Shown here piece by piece: positions 1 through 6,276 of a stretch of DNA of 39,783 nucleotides (its first letter is position 1; each line of letters opens with the position of its first letter). Source of the stretch: a virus; IMG/VR virus record IMGVR_UViG_3300007517_000002, positions 1 through 39,783 of that record; one strand, given 5' to 3'. The notes below the pieces were generated by a model. It did no database searches. It was not told the origin of the DNA and saw only the letters and a program-made list of their open reading frames with translations. The translations under genes and the position numbers were made by a program.

Positions 1-123
1 ATCACAACGCGAACGAGTGCGGTGGGCCGGACAATGTTCGGGTCGCTGCGACGTCAAAAAGATTACTGGCCGCAATGGTACCGAGGTATGCCCGCATACT
101 TTCGAGCCATGCAACAAAAAAGA
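1..123. repeat. Left copy of the 123-bp terminal direct repeat
   Basis: Bases 1-123 are identical to 39661-39783. With a gene reading through the join, this is either the overlap left when an assembler closes a circular molecule or a genuine short terminal redundancy. The uniform length, with no change of composition and no gene boundary at either edge, favours an assembly overlap on a circular or circularly permuted genome. Confidence 0.97.
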
Positions 124-166
124 ATTACAGTCAATTGTTTCCCAATGGAGTCGAGTAAATAAATGA
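1..166 (+). CDS. C-terminal part of a small early protein that begins at 39524 (gene crosses the circular join)
   Basis: Frame 2 is open from the first base and stops with TGA at 164-166. It is the continuation of the gene that starts with GTG at 39524; joined across the repeat it encodes about 100 residues. The part seen here contains a cysteine set (CSGRC, then VCPHTFEPCNKK) typical of a small zinc-binding protein. The stop overlaps the ATG of the next gene at 163 (ATGA), so the two are translationally coupled. I do not recognise the family. The early operon therefore runs unbroken from the right end of the window into the left end. Confidence 0.8.
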   Translation, partial: SQRERVRWAGQCSGRCDVKKITGRNGTEVCPHTFEPCNKKELQSIVSQWSRVNK

Positions 167-1131
167 GTAATGAATTAACAACGACCAATCAACCACATGC
201 GAGCGAGTTGATTGATAAGGTCGTAAAAGAATTGCAAAAGCATCTTGACGAAGCTACGAAAAACGGAAACCTAATAACGAAAGCATTGGTCTTGGCGAGA
301 GCTTTAAGGACGCTTCAGTCTCTATGCACCCCTGCGGTGATGGAGGACATGATGGCGTTGCAGGGGACCGTTGTCGGATTCCGAACTGATCGCGAGAAAC
401 CTAAACATGGCCCTGTTGGATACCCCGTTGAAATAGTTCGCGATGTTTGCATCCAGGCATTCTTGCGAGGCTTCGACGTAACCGGAAACAATATTAACAT
501 AATCGCAGGCAATCTGTATCCAACGAAGGAAGGATATGAAAATAGGCTACAAAACTTTCCTGGATTAAGAGACCTTCAGATCAATCTTGAGGTTCCCGAA
601 ATACTCGACTCCAAGGTCGCGTTGGTTGGTGCGACAGCCTCTTGGTTATTTCACGGCAGGGACGGCTTTATCGAGTGCGTGAAAAGCGAAAAGCAAGATA
701 CTCGCATACCGATAAAGGCCGAAGATTACACGACCTTCGACGCGATCCAAGGCAAGGCAAAACGAAAATTGTACGCAAAGATTTTCGAGCGAGTTTCCGG
801 CATGTCTTTCGAAAGCCAAGACAATCACGAAACTGTAGATGCCGAAACGGTAACGACAGTGGAACCGCTGCCGGTGGTCGAGAATCAAACGAAAACAAAG
901 CCTAGGCAATCTATCCCACTCGACGCGGCCCCCGAGGCTCTACCGGAATCAATCGCTGCGGATCTACACATGTCGCTTGATGCTGTAGCCGATTTATCGC
1001 AGCTTACCGGAAACTGGAAGCACTGGGACCAAAAGGCAAAGAACCGAACGTTTACCGATGGGCAAAAGGTCACAATTCGAAACGCGTTTAGCAAACGCAA
1101 GGCCGAGTTGGAAGCGACGGTTAAGTCGTGA
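163..1131 (+). CDS. Putative RecT-like single-strand annealing protein
   Basis: The protein has 322 residues. The central region resembles phage RecT/annealing-type proteins that sit in early operons: LQGTVVGFRTDR near residue 67, GYPVEIVRDVCIQAFLRG near 85-102, GNNINIIAGNLYPTKEGYE near 107-125, then DTRIPIKAED and GKAKRKLYAKIFERV near 180-212. The last ~110 residues are a low-complexity linker and a small charged domain. Such proteins bind single-stranded DNA and pair homologous strands in phage recombination and replication. The start overlaps the preceding stop (ATGA) and the end overlaps the next gene (GTGA), placing it inside a coupled early operon. The assignment rests on remembered family pattern and context, so it is moderate. 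Confidence 0.5.
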   Translation: MSNELTTTNQPHASELIDKVVKELQKHLDEATKNGNLITKALVLARALRTLQSLCTPAVMEDMMALQGTVVGFRTDREKPKHGPVGYPVEIVRDVCIQAFLRGFDVTGNNINIIAGNLYPTKEGYENRLQNFPGLRDLQINLEVPEILDSKVALVGATASWLFHGRDGFIECVKSEKQDTRIPIKAEDYTTFDAIQGKAKRKLYAKIFERVSGMSFESQDNHETVDAETVTTVEPLPVVENQTKTKPRQSIPLDAAPEALPESIAADLHMSLDAVADLSQLTGNWKHWDQKAKNRTFTDGQKVTIRNAFSKRKAELEATVKS

Positions 1132-1379
1132 TCGAAACTCCCACCACGACGATCACGATACGAGGCTCGCACATTGCGGCGACGGCTCGTCATGATGCGG
1201 GTGCGATGGCTCGTTGTTCGCGGTGTGGTCGATACACCGAGGATGAGCGAGCGTTATCGAAGCAAGGGCTCAAATGTATTTGCGGGAAATCGCAATGGTG
1301 GTCAGGGTCATTTATTAGTCCTGACCAAAATAGTAAGTGGTTTGATTCAGAGTCGGTAAAAGGATTTAGCCGTGGGTAA
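1128..1379 (+). CDS. Small zinc-ribbon-like early protein
   Basis: It starts at GTG 1128, which overlaps the previous TGA (GTGA). The 83-residue product has two cysteine pairs, CSRCGRY and KCICGK, forming a short zinc ribbon that begins near residue 30, followed by WWSGSF. An internal ATG at 1206 (MARCSRCG) would give a shorter protein starting just before the ribbon. The function is unknown; the position between a RecT-like gene and a replication-type gene suggests DNA metabolism. Confidence 0.6.
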   Translation: MIETPTTTITIRGSHIAATARHDAGAMARCSRCGRYTEDERALSKQGLKCICGKSQWWSGSFISPDQNSKWFDSESVKGFSRG

Positions 1380-2127
1380 GATGCCAGCGTTCCAATTTTA
1401 TCCAGGTGACTGGATGAAAGATCCATGCGTCCGTCGTTGCAGCCATGCGGCGCGAGGCGTGTGGGTAGATATGCTTTGCCTTATGTTCGAATGTTCGCCT
1501 CGTGGCGTTCTCGGTACCGGTTCCAGTGTGTGGTCTGTCGATGACGTGACTGCGGCTGTAGGTGGTAACGCGGATGTTACGAGGAAGGCCATTGTCGAGC
1601 TTGTTGAAAAGTGTGTTTGTTCGGTTGATGAACGCGGTGCCTTTTATTCTCGGCGAATGGTTCGAGACGAAGAAGATCGCAAGAGCACAAAGGTAAGAGT
1701 GGCAAAACACAGGAAAAACGGAAAGGAAAATATCAGTAACGGTAGTTGTAACGCAGATGTAACACCGATGTTACACCGCTCTTCATCTTCATCTTCTTCT
1801 TCAATTACTCTCTCTCACTCTCGGGTGGTTGCTGGTTTTGATTCGATGAAGTTTTCCGAGGCTTGGACTCGGTGGCGAAAGCACCTTGCGGAACAGCAAA
1901 AACCGTTGACCGAGACCGCTGAGGAATCTCAAATCATGGCCCTCGACCGGGCCGCCAAAAACGAGACAGAAGCAATAGAAATCATTGAGTTTTCGATGAC
2001 TAAGGGCGCGAAGAATTTGCTACTAAACGGCGATCATCGAACTCAGGAACCGAAGCAGTTTCCCAGCGGCGGGAGGTTTCAAAAATCACCACCCAAGATC
2101 CCAATTGTCGCAGGAGCAGACGCATGA
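1372..2127 (+). CDS. Phage replication-initiation-like protein (DUF1376-like N-terminus)
   Basis: The GTG start at 1372 has an AAGGA-type ribosome site 8 bases upstream and overlaps the previous stop. The 251-residue protein begins with FQFYPGDWMKDPCVRRCS and ARGVWVDMLCLMFE, the pattern of phage replisome-organiser/DUF1376-type N-terminal domains, which carry a winged helix. A serine run (8 Ser, near 133-140) from a TCT/TCA codon repeat forms a linker to a C-terminal domain rich in E, K and T (residues ~150-230) like those that contact replicative helicase or its loader. It ends in an ATGA overlap with the next gene. It probably organises early replication; no origin repeats are obvious inside it. 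Confidence 0.6.
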   Translation: MGKMPAFQFYPGDWMKDPCVRRCSHAARGVWVDMLCLMFECSPRGVLGTGSSVWSVDDVTAAVGGNADVTRKAIVELVEKCVCSVDERGAFYSRRMVRDEEDRKSTKVRVAKHRKNGKENISNGSCNADVTPMLHRSSSSSSSSITLSHSRVVAGFDSMKFSEAWTRWRKHLAEQQKPLTETAEESQIMALDRAAKNETEAIEIIEFSMTKGAKNLLLNGDHRTQEPKQFPSGGRFQKSPPKIPIVAGADA

Positions 2128-2582
2128 ATGCCAATCAATTTACCGAATTTACGAGGCAATTATTTGTGGCTTTTCCGTCATTCCTTGGCCAGCTTTCGGA
2201 CAAATCACCGGACCTAAAAGCGACGATGGAAGTTTGGTTTTCAGTACTCGGCGGCGTTGAGTTTTCCGAGGCTTTATTCGTGCTTGGCGACTGGACCCAC
2301 GGTAGACGCGAACCACCGAAGGCGTATGAGTACGATCGTATCGCTTTGGTGGTGCGGGCGTCCGCTATGTTCACCCGCGACAAGGGTCGCCAAGAATCCG
2401 ATTTGCAACGACGAGCCCGCGAAAAACGCGAAGCTAACGGAACAAGAAAAGCAATGTTCGACTACGGAATCGATCGCGCATATGTCAATGGCGTGACTTT
2501 AACTCAAAAACTAAAAAACAACGAAGTAACGCAAATGGAATTTAACGAGCAACTCGCAGTAATCATTTCAGAAGTGAGGTAG
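2124..2582 (+). CDS. Hypothetical replication-associated protein
   Basis: The 152-residue protein is translationally coupled to the replication-initiation-like gene by an ATGA overlap. It has an N-terminal aromatic helix (FTEFTRQLFVAFPSF), a WFSVLGGVEFSEALFVLGDW segment near residues 38-58 and a basic middle region (RRAREKREANGTR). Phage genes in this place often encode helicase loaders or loader inhibitors of the G39P type, but I see no diagnostic motif, so this is only positional. It is the last gene before the cassette-like array. Confidence 0.5.
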   Translation: MNANQFTEFTRQLFVAFPSFLGQLSDKSPDLKATMEVWFSVLGGVEFSEALFVLGDWTHGRREPPKAYEYDRIALVVRASAMFTRDKGRQESDLQRRAREKREANGTRKAMFDYGIDRAYVNGVTLTQKLKNNEVTQMEFNEQLAVIISEVR

Positions 2583-2603
2583 GCCCGTGGTTTATGAATC
2601 AGG

Positions 2604-2696
2604 AGACGATTGCGATGACTCATGCCGTCGCTAGAAGATGTTTTAAGCAATTAACGTTAATCAATGGCTTCGGTCCATCGCTTTTAGGAGTTTGTT
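2604..2696 (+). repeat. Degenerate attC-like palindrome (site A), start of the cassette array
   Basis: The left arm 2612-2626 (GCGATGACTCATGCC) is nearly complementary to the right arm 2666-2681 (GGCTTCGGTCCATCGC), with an extra base in the right arm. The right arm shares GCTTCGGTCCA.CGCTTT with the clear attC sites downstream, and the left arm shares TGAC..ATGCCGTC with site F. A GTT triplet at 2694-2696 abuts the ATG of the next gene. The outer arms do not pair well, so this may be a decayed attC or the upstream attachment site. Confidence 0.4.
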
Positions 2697-3035
2697 ATGT
2701 GCGATTGCTACTGGGACAACCCACCAGAATTTTACGAATCTAAGGTCGTTAAAGGCCGCAAGGATCATCAATGCAGTGAGTGCTTGCGTGTTATCGAAAA
2801 AGGCGAGCAACACGAATACGCCAAGGGACTTTGGGAAGGTGATTTTAGCGACTATCGGACTTGCCAAACGTGTCTGGACATGATTAAAGAAATCGATTTA
2901 CATTGCCACTGTCATGGCGCGCTGATGGATGAGCTTCACGAGTGCGATTTCGAGGGCGTGCAATCAGTCGTGGATTTTCAGAATCGCAGGCGGTCAAATT
3001 ACGAACGTATTTACGCGGCTAAACAGTTTGCGTAA
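2697..3035 (+). CDS. Small cysteine-rich, probably zinc-binding protein (cassette gene 1)
   Basis: The 112-residue protein opens with MCDCYWDNPPEFY and has cysteine/histidine sets HQCSECLRV (near residue 25), CQTCLDM (near 60) and HCHCHG (near 70), consistent with a zinc-stabilised fold. Similar small proteins are common in phages and environmental gene cassettes, with no known function. A Shine-Dalgarno AGGAG lies 10 bases before the ATG. The stop is 2 bases before the left arm of attC-like site B, the standard layout of an integron cassette. Confidence 0.65.
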   Translation: MCDCYWDNPPEFYESKVVKGRKDHQCSECLRVIEKGEQHEYAKGLWEGDFSDYRTCQTCLDMIKEIDLHCHCHGALMDELHECDFEGVQSVVDFQNRRRSNYERIYAAKQFA

Positions 3036-3037
3036 TA

Positions 3038-3129
3038 CGACGAACGCTTCCAATCAACCGGTTGCGGCCAGTTGATTTTCCACTTCAAAAACCTTTACCC
3101 GCAACTCGGTTGCATTGGATTGTTCATCG
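3038..3129 (+). repeat. attC-like recombination site B
   Basis: This is an imperfect 92-bp palindrome. The left arm starts CGACGAAC at 3038 and continues CTTCCAATCAACCGGTTGCGG. The right arm reads CCGCAACTCGGTTGCATTGG and ends GTTCATCG at 3122-3129. The arms pair over about 27 bases with single unpaired extra bases in the right arm, as in attC sites where extrahelical bases mark one strand. The terminal AAC/GTT triplets match the conserved core of R'' and R' boxes. Confidence 0.72.
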
Positions 3130-3494
3130 TGCCGAGAAATATATCGTTTGCCCTAACGACAGACCAAATTCGGAAACGGACCAAAACCGTCACTCGTCGC
3201 GTTGGATGGAAGAATCTTAAACCGGGACAGATTCTAAACGCGTGCGTTAAGTGCATGGGACTTAGGCCCGGCGAACAGATTCAGCGACTGGGACAAATCC
3301 GGGTTGTGGATGTTACGTTTGAGTCGCTTGACACTATGCTCCAAAGCTCTGGCTACGGTCGTGGAGAATGCGAGATGGAGGGTTTTCCCGGCATGACAGG
3401 CAAGGAGTTTGTTGAAATGTTTGCTGGACACATGAAATGTAGTCCTGAAACAGAGGTAACGCGGATCGAGTTCGAATACGTTAAACCGGTCTGA
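3129..3494 (+). CDS. ASCH-like domain protein (cassette gene 2)
   Basis: GTG at 3129, in the last bases of site B, gives 121 residues starting VPRNISFALTTDQIRKRTKT, then VTRRVGW and a CMGLRPGEQIQRLGQIRVV stretch near residues 39-57, and EGFPGMTGKEFVEMFAGHM near 80-100, ending TRIEFEY. This pattern recurs in phage and cassette proteins related to ASCH/PUA-like RNA-binding folds. A TTG at 3072 in the attC loop would add 19 residues, but conservation as I remember it begins at the GTG. The TGA stop overlaps the R'' box of site C. Confidence 0.65.
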   Translation: MPRNISFALTTDQIRKRTKTVTRRVGWKNLKPGQILNACVKCMGLRPGEQIQRLGQIRVVDVTFESLDTMLQSSGYGRGECEMEGFPGMTGKEFVEMFAGHMKCSPETEVTRIEFEYVKPV

Positions 3495-3586
3495 TGAACG
3501 CTTTGCATAACCGGGTCAACCGAGGAAAAATTATGATTCAAAATGAAATACCGCCGGTTGCTCCGGTTCATGCAATTGTTATCCCG
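3491..3586 (+). repeat. attC-like recombination site C
   Basis: The left arm starts CTGATGAAC at 3491 and runs through TTGCATAACCGG; the right arm is CCGGTTGCTCCGGTTCATG then CAATTGTTATCCCG to 3586. TTGCAT-AACCGG pairs with CCGGTTCATGCAA leaving one extra base in the right arm. The R'' box CTGATGAAC is complementary to the start of its own cassette (GTTCATCG at 3122), which is exactly what a circularised cassette requires. The loop carries a Shine-Dalgarno and the ATG (3533) of the next gene. Confidence 0.72.
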
Positions 3587-4210
3587 TCAGTACCCTTTCG
3601 TCCGTACTATCAGGATGAAGCGGTGACGATTTACAACGCAGATTGTCGGCAGGTTTTACCCTTCCTGGGGAAGTTCGATCTTCTGTTGACCGATCCACCG
3701 TATGGGATTGGAGTTGGCAAGATGCAAATGCAAGCAGGCGCGAAGCGAAAGGAGTTTGATAGTTTCCAATGGGATAACGCAACACCAAGCCAATGGTTAA
3801 TGGATGCGATTTTAGAGGCGGCAGGCAAGCACATCGTTTGGGGTGGAAACTATTTTAGCGTAAAGCCGTCCAGGTGCTGGTTGACATGGGACAAGATTCA
3901 GGAGTTTAGTGGCAGTGATTTTGAAGCGGCTTGGACGACTTTAGATAAGCCGTGCAAGACGTTCAGGATGAGCAGGGTAGAAGCACACACGAACGGAAAA
4001 AGCCACCCAACAGAAAAGCCTTTAGGCTTGATGAAGTGGTGCATAGGGCATGCTGGCGAAGAAGTCAAAACAATCCTCGACCCGTTTTCGGGGAGTGGAA
4101 CAACCGGCGTTGCGGCGAAAGCCGAAGGCCGTAAGGCAACGCTGATTGAGATCAGCGAAGAGTATTGCGAGATAGCGGCCAAGCGACTGTCGCAAGGCGT
4201 GCTGTTTTGA
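3533..4210 (+). CDS. Orphan DNA methyltransferase, beta-class DPPY type (cassette gene 3)
   Basis: The ATG at 3533 has GAGG 8 bases upstream and gives 225 residues; an upstream ATG at 3494 lies in the attC arm and is less likely. The catalytic DPPY motif is at residues 54-57, HPTEKP at 158-163, and the S-adenosylmethionine-binding DPFSGSGTT at 183-191. The DPPY-before-FSGSG order is the beta class of amino-methyltransferases (N6-adenine or N4-cytosine). There is no target-recognition insert of note and no restriction partner nearby, so it is probably a solitary phage methylase that protects or marks DNA. About 18 N-terminal residues are encoded by the attC loop and right arm. The cassette starts GTTATCCCG (3578) and ends CGGGATAAC (4212), exact complements. 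Confidence 0.85.
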   Translation: MIQNEIPPVAPVHAIVIPSVPFRPYYQDEAVTIYNADCRQVLPFLGKFDLLLTDPPYGIGVGKMQMQAGAKRKEFDSFQWDNATPSQWLMDAILEAAGKHIVWGGNYFSVKPSRCWLTWDKIQEFSGSDFEAAWTTLDKPCKTFRMSRVEAHTNGKSHPTEKPLGLMKWCIGHAGEEVKTILDPFSGSGTTGVAAKAEGRKATLIEISEEYCEIAAKRLSQGVLF

Positions 4211-4211
4211 T

Positions 4212-4305
4212 CGGGATAACGAAATAGTTGACCGATGCACCGGTTGACGGTTCAACTTCAAATCAATGTTTGGCCGGTGCTTCGGTCCAACGCTTTGTTA
4301 TCGGG
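4212..4305 (+). repeat. attC-like recombination site D
   Basis: R'' CGGGATAAC (4212-4220), left inner arm TTGACCGATGCACCGG (4228-4243), right inner arm CCGGTGCTTCGGTCCAA (4274-4290), then CGCTTT and R' GTTATCGGG (4297-4305). The arms pair with one mismatch and one extra C in the right arm, equivalent to the extrahelical G of the bottom strand in classical attC sites. Nearly identical to sites G, H and I. Confidence 0.85.
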
Positions 4306-4311
4306 TGATTT

Positions 4312-4533
4312 ATGAATTGGTCTGAAGTATTTAAGTTTCTCTGTTCTGTCTTTGGCATGACGATAGTGATAGTGGTTTTCGTTGGATTGCTGGTGTCTCC
4401 GCTGGCGTACCTGGATGGGCGGGCGAAGTCTCGGTGGATCAAAGAAACAAGAGGAATCGATATACCATGGTATGAGGCGATGATTTTGAAAGTTCACGTC
4501 AATTCAATCGACGCGGACGTTTCATCCCGATAA
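4312..4533 (+). CDS. Small single-span membrane protein (cassette gene 4)
   Basis: The 73-residue protein has one long hydrophobic helix at about residues 8-33 (FLCSVFGMTIVIVVFVGLLV) followed by a charged tail with a KSRWIKETRG stretch. It starts 7 bases after the R' box of site D and its stop lies inside the R'' box of site E, so gene and cassette are coextensive. Cassette start GTTATCGGG (4297) and end CCCGATAAC (4526) are complementary. No recognisable family. Confidence 0.6.
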   Translation: MNWSEVFKFLCSVFGMTIVIVVFVGLLVSPLAYLDGRAKSRWIKETRGIDIPWYEAMILKVHVNSIDADVSSR

Positions 4534-4619
4534 CGAATGTCATCATCGAGTCCCCGCTCGGTGATTTACCATCAAAACAAGCGTCGACGGGGACTTCGAT
4601 GCATGACTTTGTTATGCGG
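4526..4619 (+). repeat. attC-like recombination site E (divergent sequence, same fold)
   Basis: R'' CCCGATAAC 4526-4534; the left arm continues GTCATCATCGAGTCCCCG, the right arm CGGGGACTTCGATGCATGAC, then TTT and R' GTTATGCGG 4611-4619. The arms pair completely except for two single extra bases, both in the right arm. The arm sequence is unlike the other sites while the structure is kept, the hallmark of attC sites, which are conserved by fold rather than sequence. Confidence 0.85.
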
Positions 4620-4627
4620 CGGCGATT

Positions 4628-4891
4628 ATGTGCGATGTTGTTGTTATCGACGGCGATGACCGAAAAGAAATAGAAACAGCAGGTGGACTATCTGACGAGT
4701 TAAGCGTGCCGATTGCATTGCTTGCGGGATGTGCGTTTGAACCGTCAAAAGACCAATGCCTTTGTACCGTCGACGTAATGGCGATGGCCGAAGCAGCCAA
4801 TCGTGGATGCCGAGATGTACAGAAAGATTGGAAAGAATGGGCGTTTGTTAGCCATGTCATTGAGGCTAAGAAAAATACGCAAATCGAATAA
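4628..4891 (+). CDS. Hypothetical 87-residue protein (cassette gene 5)
   Basis: The reading frame fills the cassette from 4611 to 4920. The product is acidic and soluble (MCDVVVIDGDDRKEIETAGG at the start, DVMAMAEAANRGCRDV near 50-65) with five cysteines but no clear metal motif. No family recognised. Cassette start GTTATGCGG and end CCGCATAAC are exact complements, so this unit could excise as a circle with a complete attC. Confidence 0.55.
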   Translation: MCDVVVIDGDDRKEIETAGGLSDELSVPIALLAGCAFEPSKDQCLCTVDVMAMAEAANRGCRDVQKDWKEWAFVSHVIEAKKNTQIE

Positions 4892-4911
4892 AGAGATTTG
4901 CGGGAAACCGT

Positions 4912-5006
4912 CCGCATAACGAAATAGTTGACCGATGCCGTCAACAAAAGAATATCAATCAATTTAAAGGCTGCGGACGGCTTCGGTCCAACGCTTTGTT
5001 ATAGGG
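4912..5006 (+). repeat. attC-like recombination site F
   Basis: R'' CCGCATAAC 4912-4920, left arm TTGACCGATGCCGTC, right arm GACGGCTTCGGTCCAA, then CGCTTT and R' GTTATAGGG 4998-5006. It keeps the inner arm consensus of sites D, G, H and I but has a different apical region. Confidence 0.82.
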
Positions 5007-5012
5007 CAGTAA

Positions 5013-5249
5013 ATGAGTGATTCAAACCGCGAATGGGGACAGAATACTGACGATGCGATTCACCGACGCAAAGTGATTTCGAGTCTGAATAAGCACAAAG
5101 AGATTGGGCCACTAGATGACGGGTTCCAATATTTCTGGATCAAGGATCGTGGCGCATTGTCTGCAAAAGACCTTCGGGTAATTGCCGATGAACTGGACGC
5201 TAGAAATAAAAATTGGCGGGAACAGGTCGAAAATAATCTGTCCCGATAA
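5013..5249 (+). CDS. Hypothetical 78-residue protein (cassette gene 6)
   Basis: This is a soluble charged protein (MSDSNREWGQNTDDAIHRRK at the start; ALSAKDLRVIADELDARNK near residues 48-66, probably a helix). It starts 7 bases after the R' box of site F and its TAA stop lies in the R'' box of site G. No family recognised. The absence of a long hydrophobic segment suggests a cytoplasmic protein. Confidence 0.55.
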   Translation: MSDSNREWGQNTDDAIHRRKVISSLNKHKEIGPLDDGFQYFWIKDRGALSAKDLRVIADELDARNKNWREQVENNLSR

Positions 5250-5334
5250 CGAATAGTTGACCGATGCACCGGTTGACGATTCAGCTTCAAATCAATGTTT
5301 GGCCGGTGCTTCGGTCCAACGCTTTGTTAGGATG
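5242..5334 (+). repeat. attC-like recombination site G
   Basis: R'' CCCGATAAC 5242-5250, inner arms TTGACCGATGCACCGG and CCGGTGCTTCGGTCCAA, R' GTTAGGATG 5326-5334. Nearly identical to D, H and I; one A is missing in the spacer after R''. Confidence 0.85.
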
Positions 5335-5341
5335 CGGAATT

Positions 5342-5716
5342 ATGAGTGCAATCGCGGAAGAAACGGAAGTACAAAACAGCATTGATCATGGGTGGATTCT
5401 TGCGCGTGAGGGAATGCTACGAGCCACGGAATGGGCATACGAACATCGCAACGATCTAGGGGACTTTCGAATAACCCTACATCCTCGCAGTGCTCCAGGC
5501 GTTCGCGTCTCGCTTTGGTTGTGTTTCAAGGATTCGGAAAAGCACGCAATCATCAACCGGCTCTTTGGCGGACAAAAGGTCAAGAAAACGACGCCTCTTG
5601 ATGGGCGAATTGAAGAGTACAGTTTCGTCGACGAGGCGTTGCAAATAAAATTTGAGTGGTCAACGTTGGATTTGCAGCCTCGCCCGCAAATAAAGACCGA
5701 AGAAGTTGTCATCTAG
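5342..5716 (+). CDS. Hypothetical 124-residue protein (cassette gene 7a)
   Basis: ATG 5342 follows the R' box of site G by 7 bases; an earlier in-frame start would lie inside the attC arm. The protein appears soluble, with a WILAREGMLRATEWAYEHR helix near residues 19-37, a beta-rich middle (FRITLHPRSAPGVRVSLWLC) and an acidic C-terminus (KTEEVVI). No family recognised. The stop codon lies in the first copy of a 22-bp tandem repeat. Confidence 0.55.
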   Translation: MSAIAEETEVQNSIDHGWILAREGMLRATEWAYEHRNDLGDFRITLHPRSAPGVRVSLWLCFKDSEKHAIINRLFGGQKVKKTTPLDGRIEEYSFVDEALQIKFEWSTLDLQPRPQIKTEEVVI

Positions 5717-5751
5717 TCAGCAAAAAACAGTCATCTAGTCAGCAAAAAACA
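5708..5751. repeat. 22-bp tandem duplication between two cassette genes
   Basis: Two exact copies (5708-5729 and 5730-5751) of a unit that begins GTCATCTAGTCAG and ends in an A-rich tract. The first holds the stop codon of the 124-residue gene; the second ends directly against the ATG at 5752. Confidence 0.9.
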
Positions 5752-5871
5752 ATGGACAAGCAAGGCGAAAACGGATTGATTTTTTGGCTAGGTTTTGGCT
5801 GTGGCTTACTGTTCAGCGTGGCTGTATGGTTTGTCATCATGTTTGTTAGGTTGGATTTTCCGTCATCCTAA
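5752..5871 (+). CDS. 39-residue single-span membrane microprotein (cassette gene 7b)
   Basis: ATG 5752 gives a short charged N-terminus (MDKQGENG) and one transmembrane helix at about residues 9-33 (LIFWLGFGCGLLFSVAVWFV), ending DFPSS. The stop overlaps the R'' box of site H, which argues that this frame, not the upstream one, defines the cassette end. There is no clear ribosome site apart from the A-rich repeat. Cassette 7 therefore seems to carry two genes; its ends GTTAGGATG (5326) and CATCCTAAC (5864) are exact complements. Confidence 0.5.
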   Translation: MDKQGENGLIFWLGFGCGLLFSVAVWFVIMFVRLDFPSS

Positions 5872-5957
5872 CGAAATAGTTGACCGATGCACCGGTTGAC
5901 GTTTAACAATCAAATCAATGTTTGGCCGGTGCTTCGGTCGAACGCTTTGTTATCGGG
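5864..5957 (+). repeat. attC-like recombination site H
   Basis: R'' CATCCTAAC 5864-5872, inner arms TTGACCGATGCACCGG and CCGGTGCTTCGGTCGAA, R' GTTATCGGG 5949-5957. Same family as D, G and I. Confidence 0.85.
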
Positions 5958-5963
5958 TGATTT

Positions 5964-6179
5964 ATGTCAGATAAAAGAATCTCGTCAGGCGGCATAGGTG
6001 TTACTGGTTTACTTGGAGTTGTTTTTGTCACGCTAAAGCTTTGCGGAGTCATTGATTGGCCATGGTGGTTGGTCACTCTCCCTTTCTGGGGTGGATTAGC
6101 TTTGGTTGCAGGGGTCTTAATTGCGCTTGGGATCGTCGCTACAGTTGCGATCATTGTTGAGCGTTGGTCATCCCGATAA
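5964..6179 (+). CDS. Small two-span membrane protein (cassette gene 8)
   Basis: The 71-residue product has hydrophobic segments at about residues 13-35 and 38-64 (GLALVAGVLIALGIVATVAI), separated by PWWLVTLPFWG, with a basic C-terminus (RWSSR). The stop lies in the R'' box of site I. Cassette ends GTTATCGGG (5949) and CCCGATAAC (6172) are complementary. No named family. Confidence 0.58.
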   Translation: MSDKRISSGGIGVTGLLGVVFVTLKLCGVIDWPWWLVTLPFWGGLALVAGVLIALGIVATVAIIVERWSSR

Positions 6180-6266
6180 CGAAATAGTTGACCGATGCAC
6201 CGGTTGACGATTCAAATTCAAATCAATGTTTGGCCGGTGCTTCGGTCCAACGCTTTGTTCGCAGGG
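6172..6266 (+). repeat. attC-like recombination site I
   Basis: R'' CCCGATAAC 6172-6180, inner arms TTGACCGATGCACCGG and CCGGTGCTTCGGTCCAA, R' GTTCGCAGGG 6257-6266. It is the last complete attC-like site; its R' box comes from the next cassette, as expected for cleavage after the G of GTT. Confidence 0.85.
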
Positions 6267-6276
6267 CCGTAATCAA

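Noticed and set aside
4212-6266. Regularly spaced repeats as a CRISPR array
   Set aside because: Repeats are ~94 bp imperfect palindromes and the spacers are 216-530 bp coding sequences; no cas genes are present. They fit attC sites.
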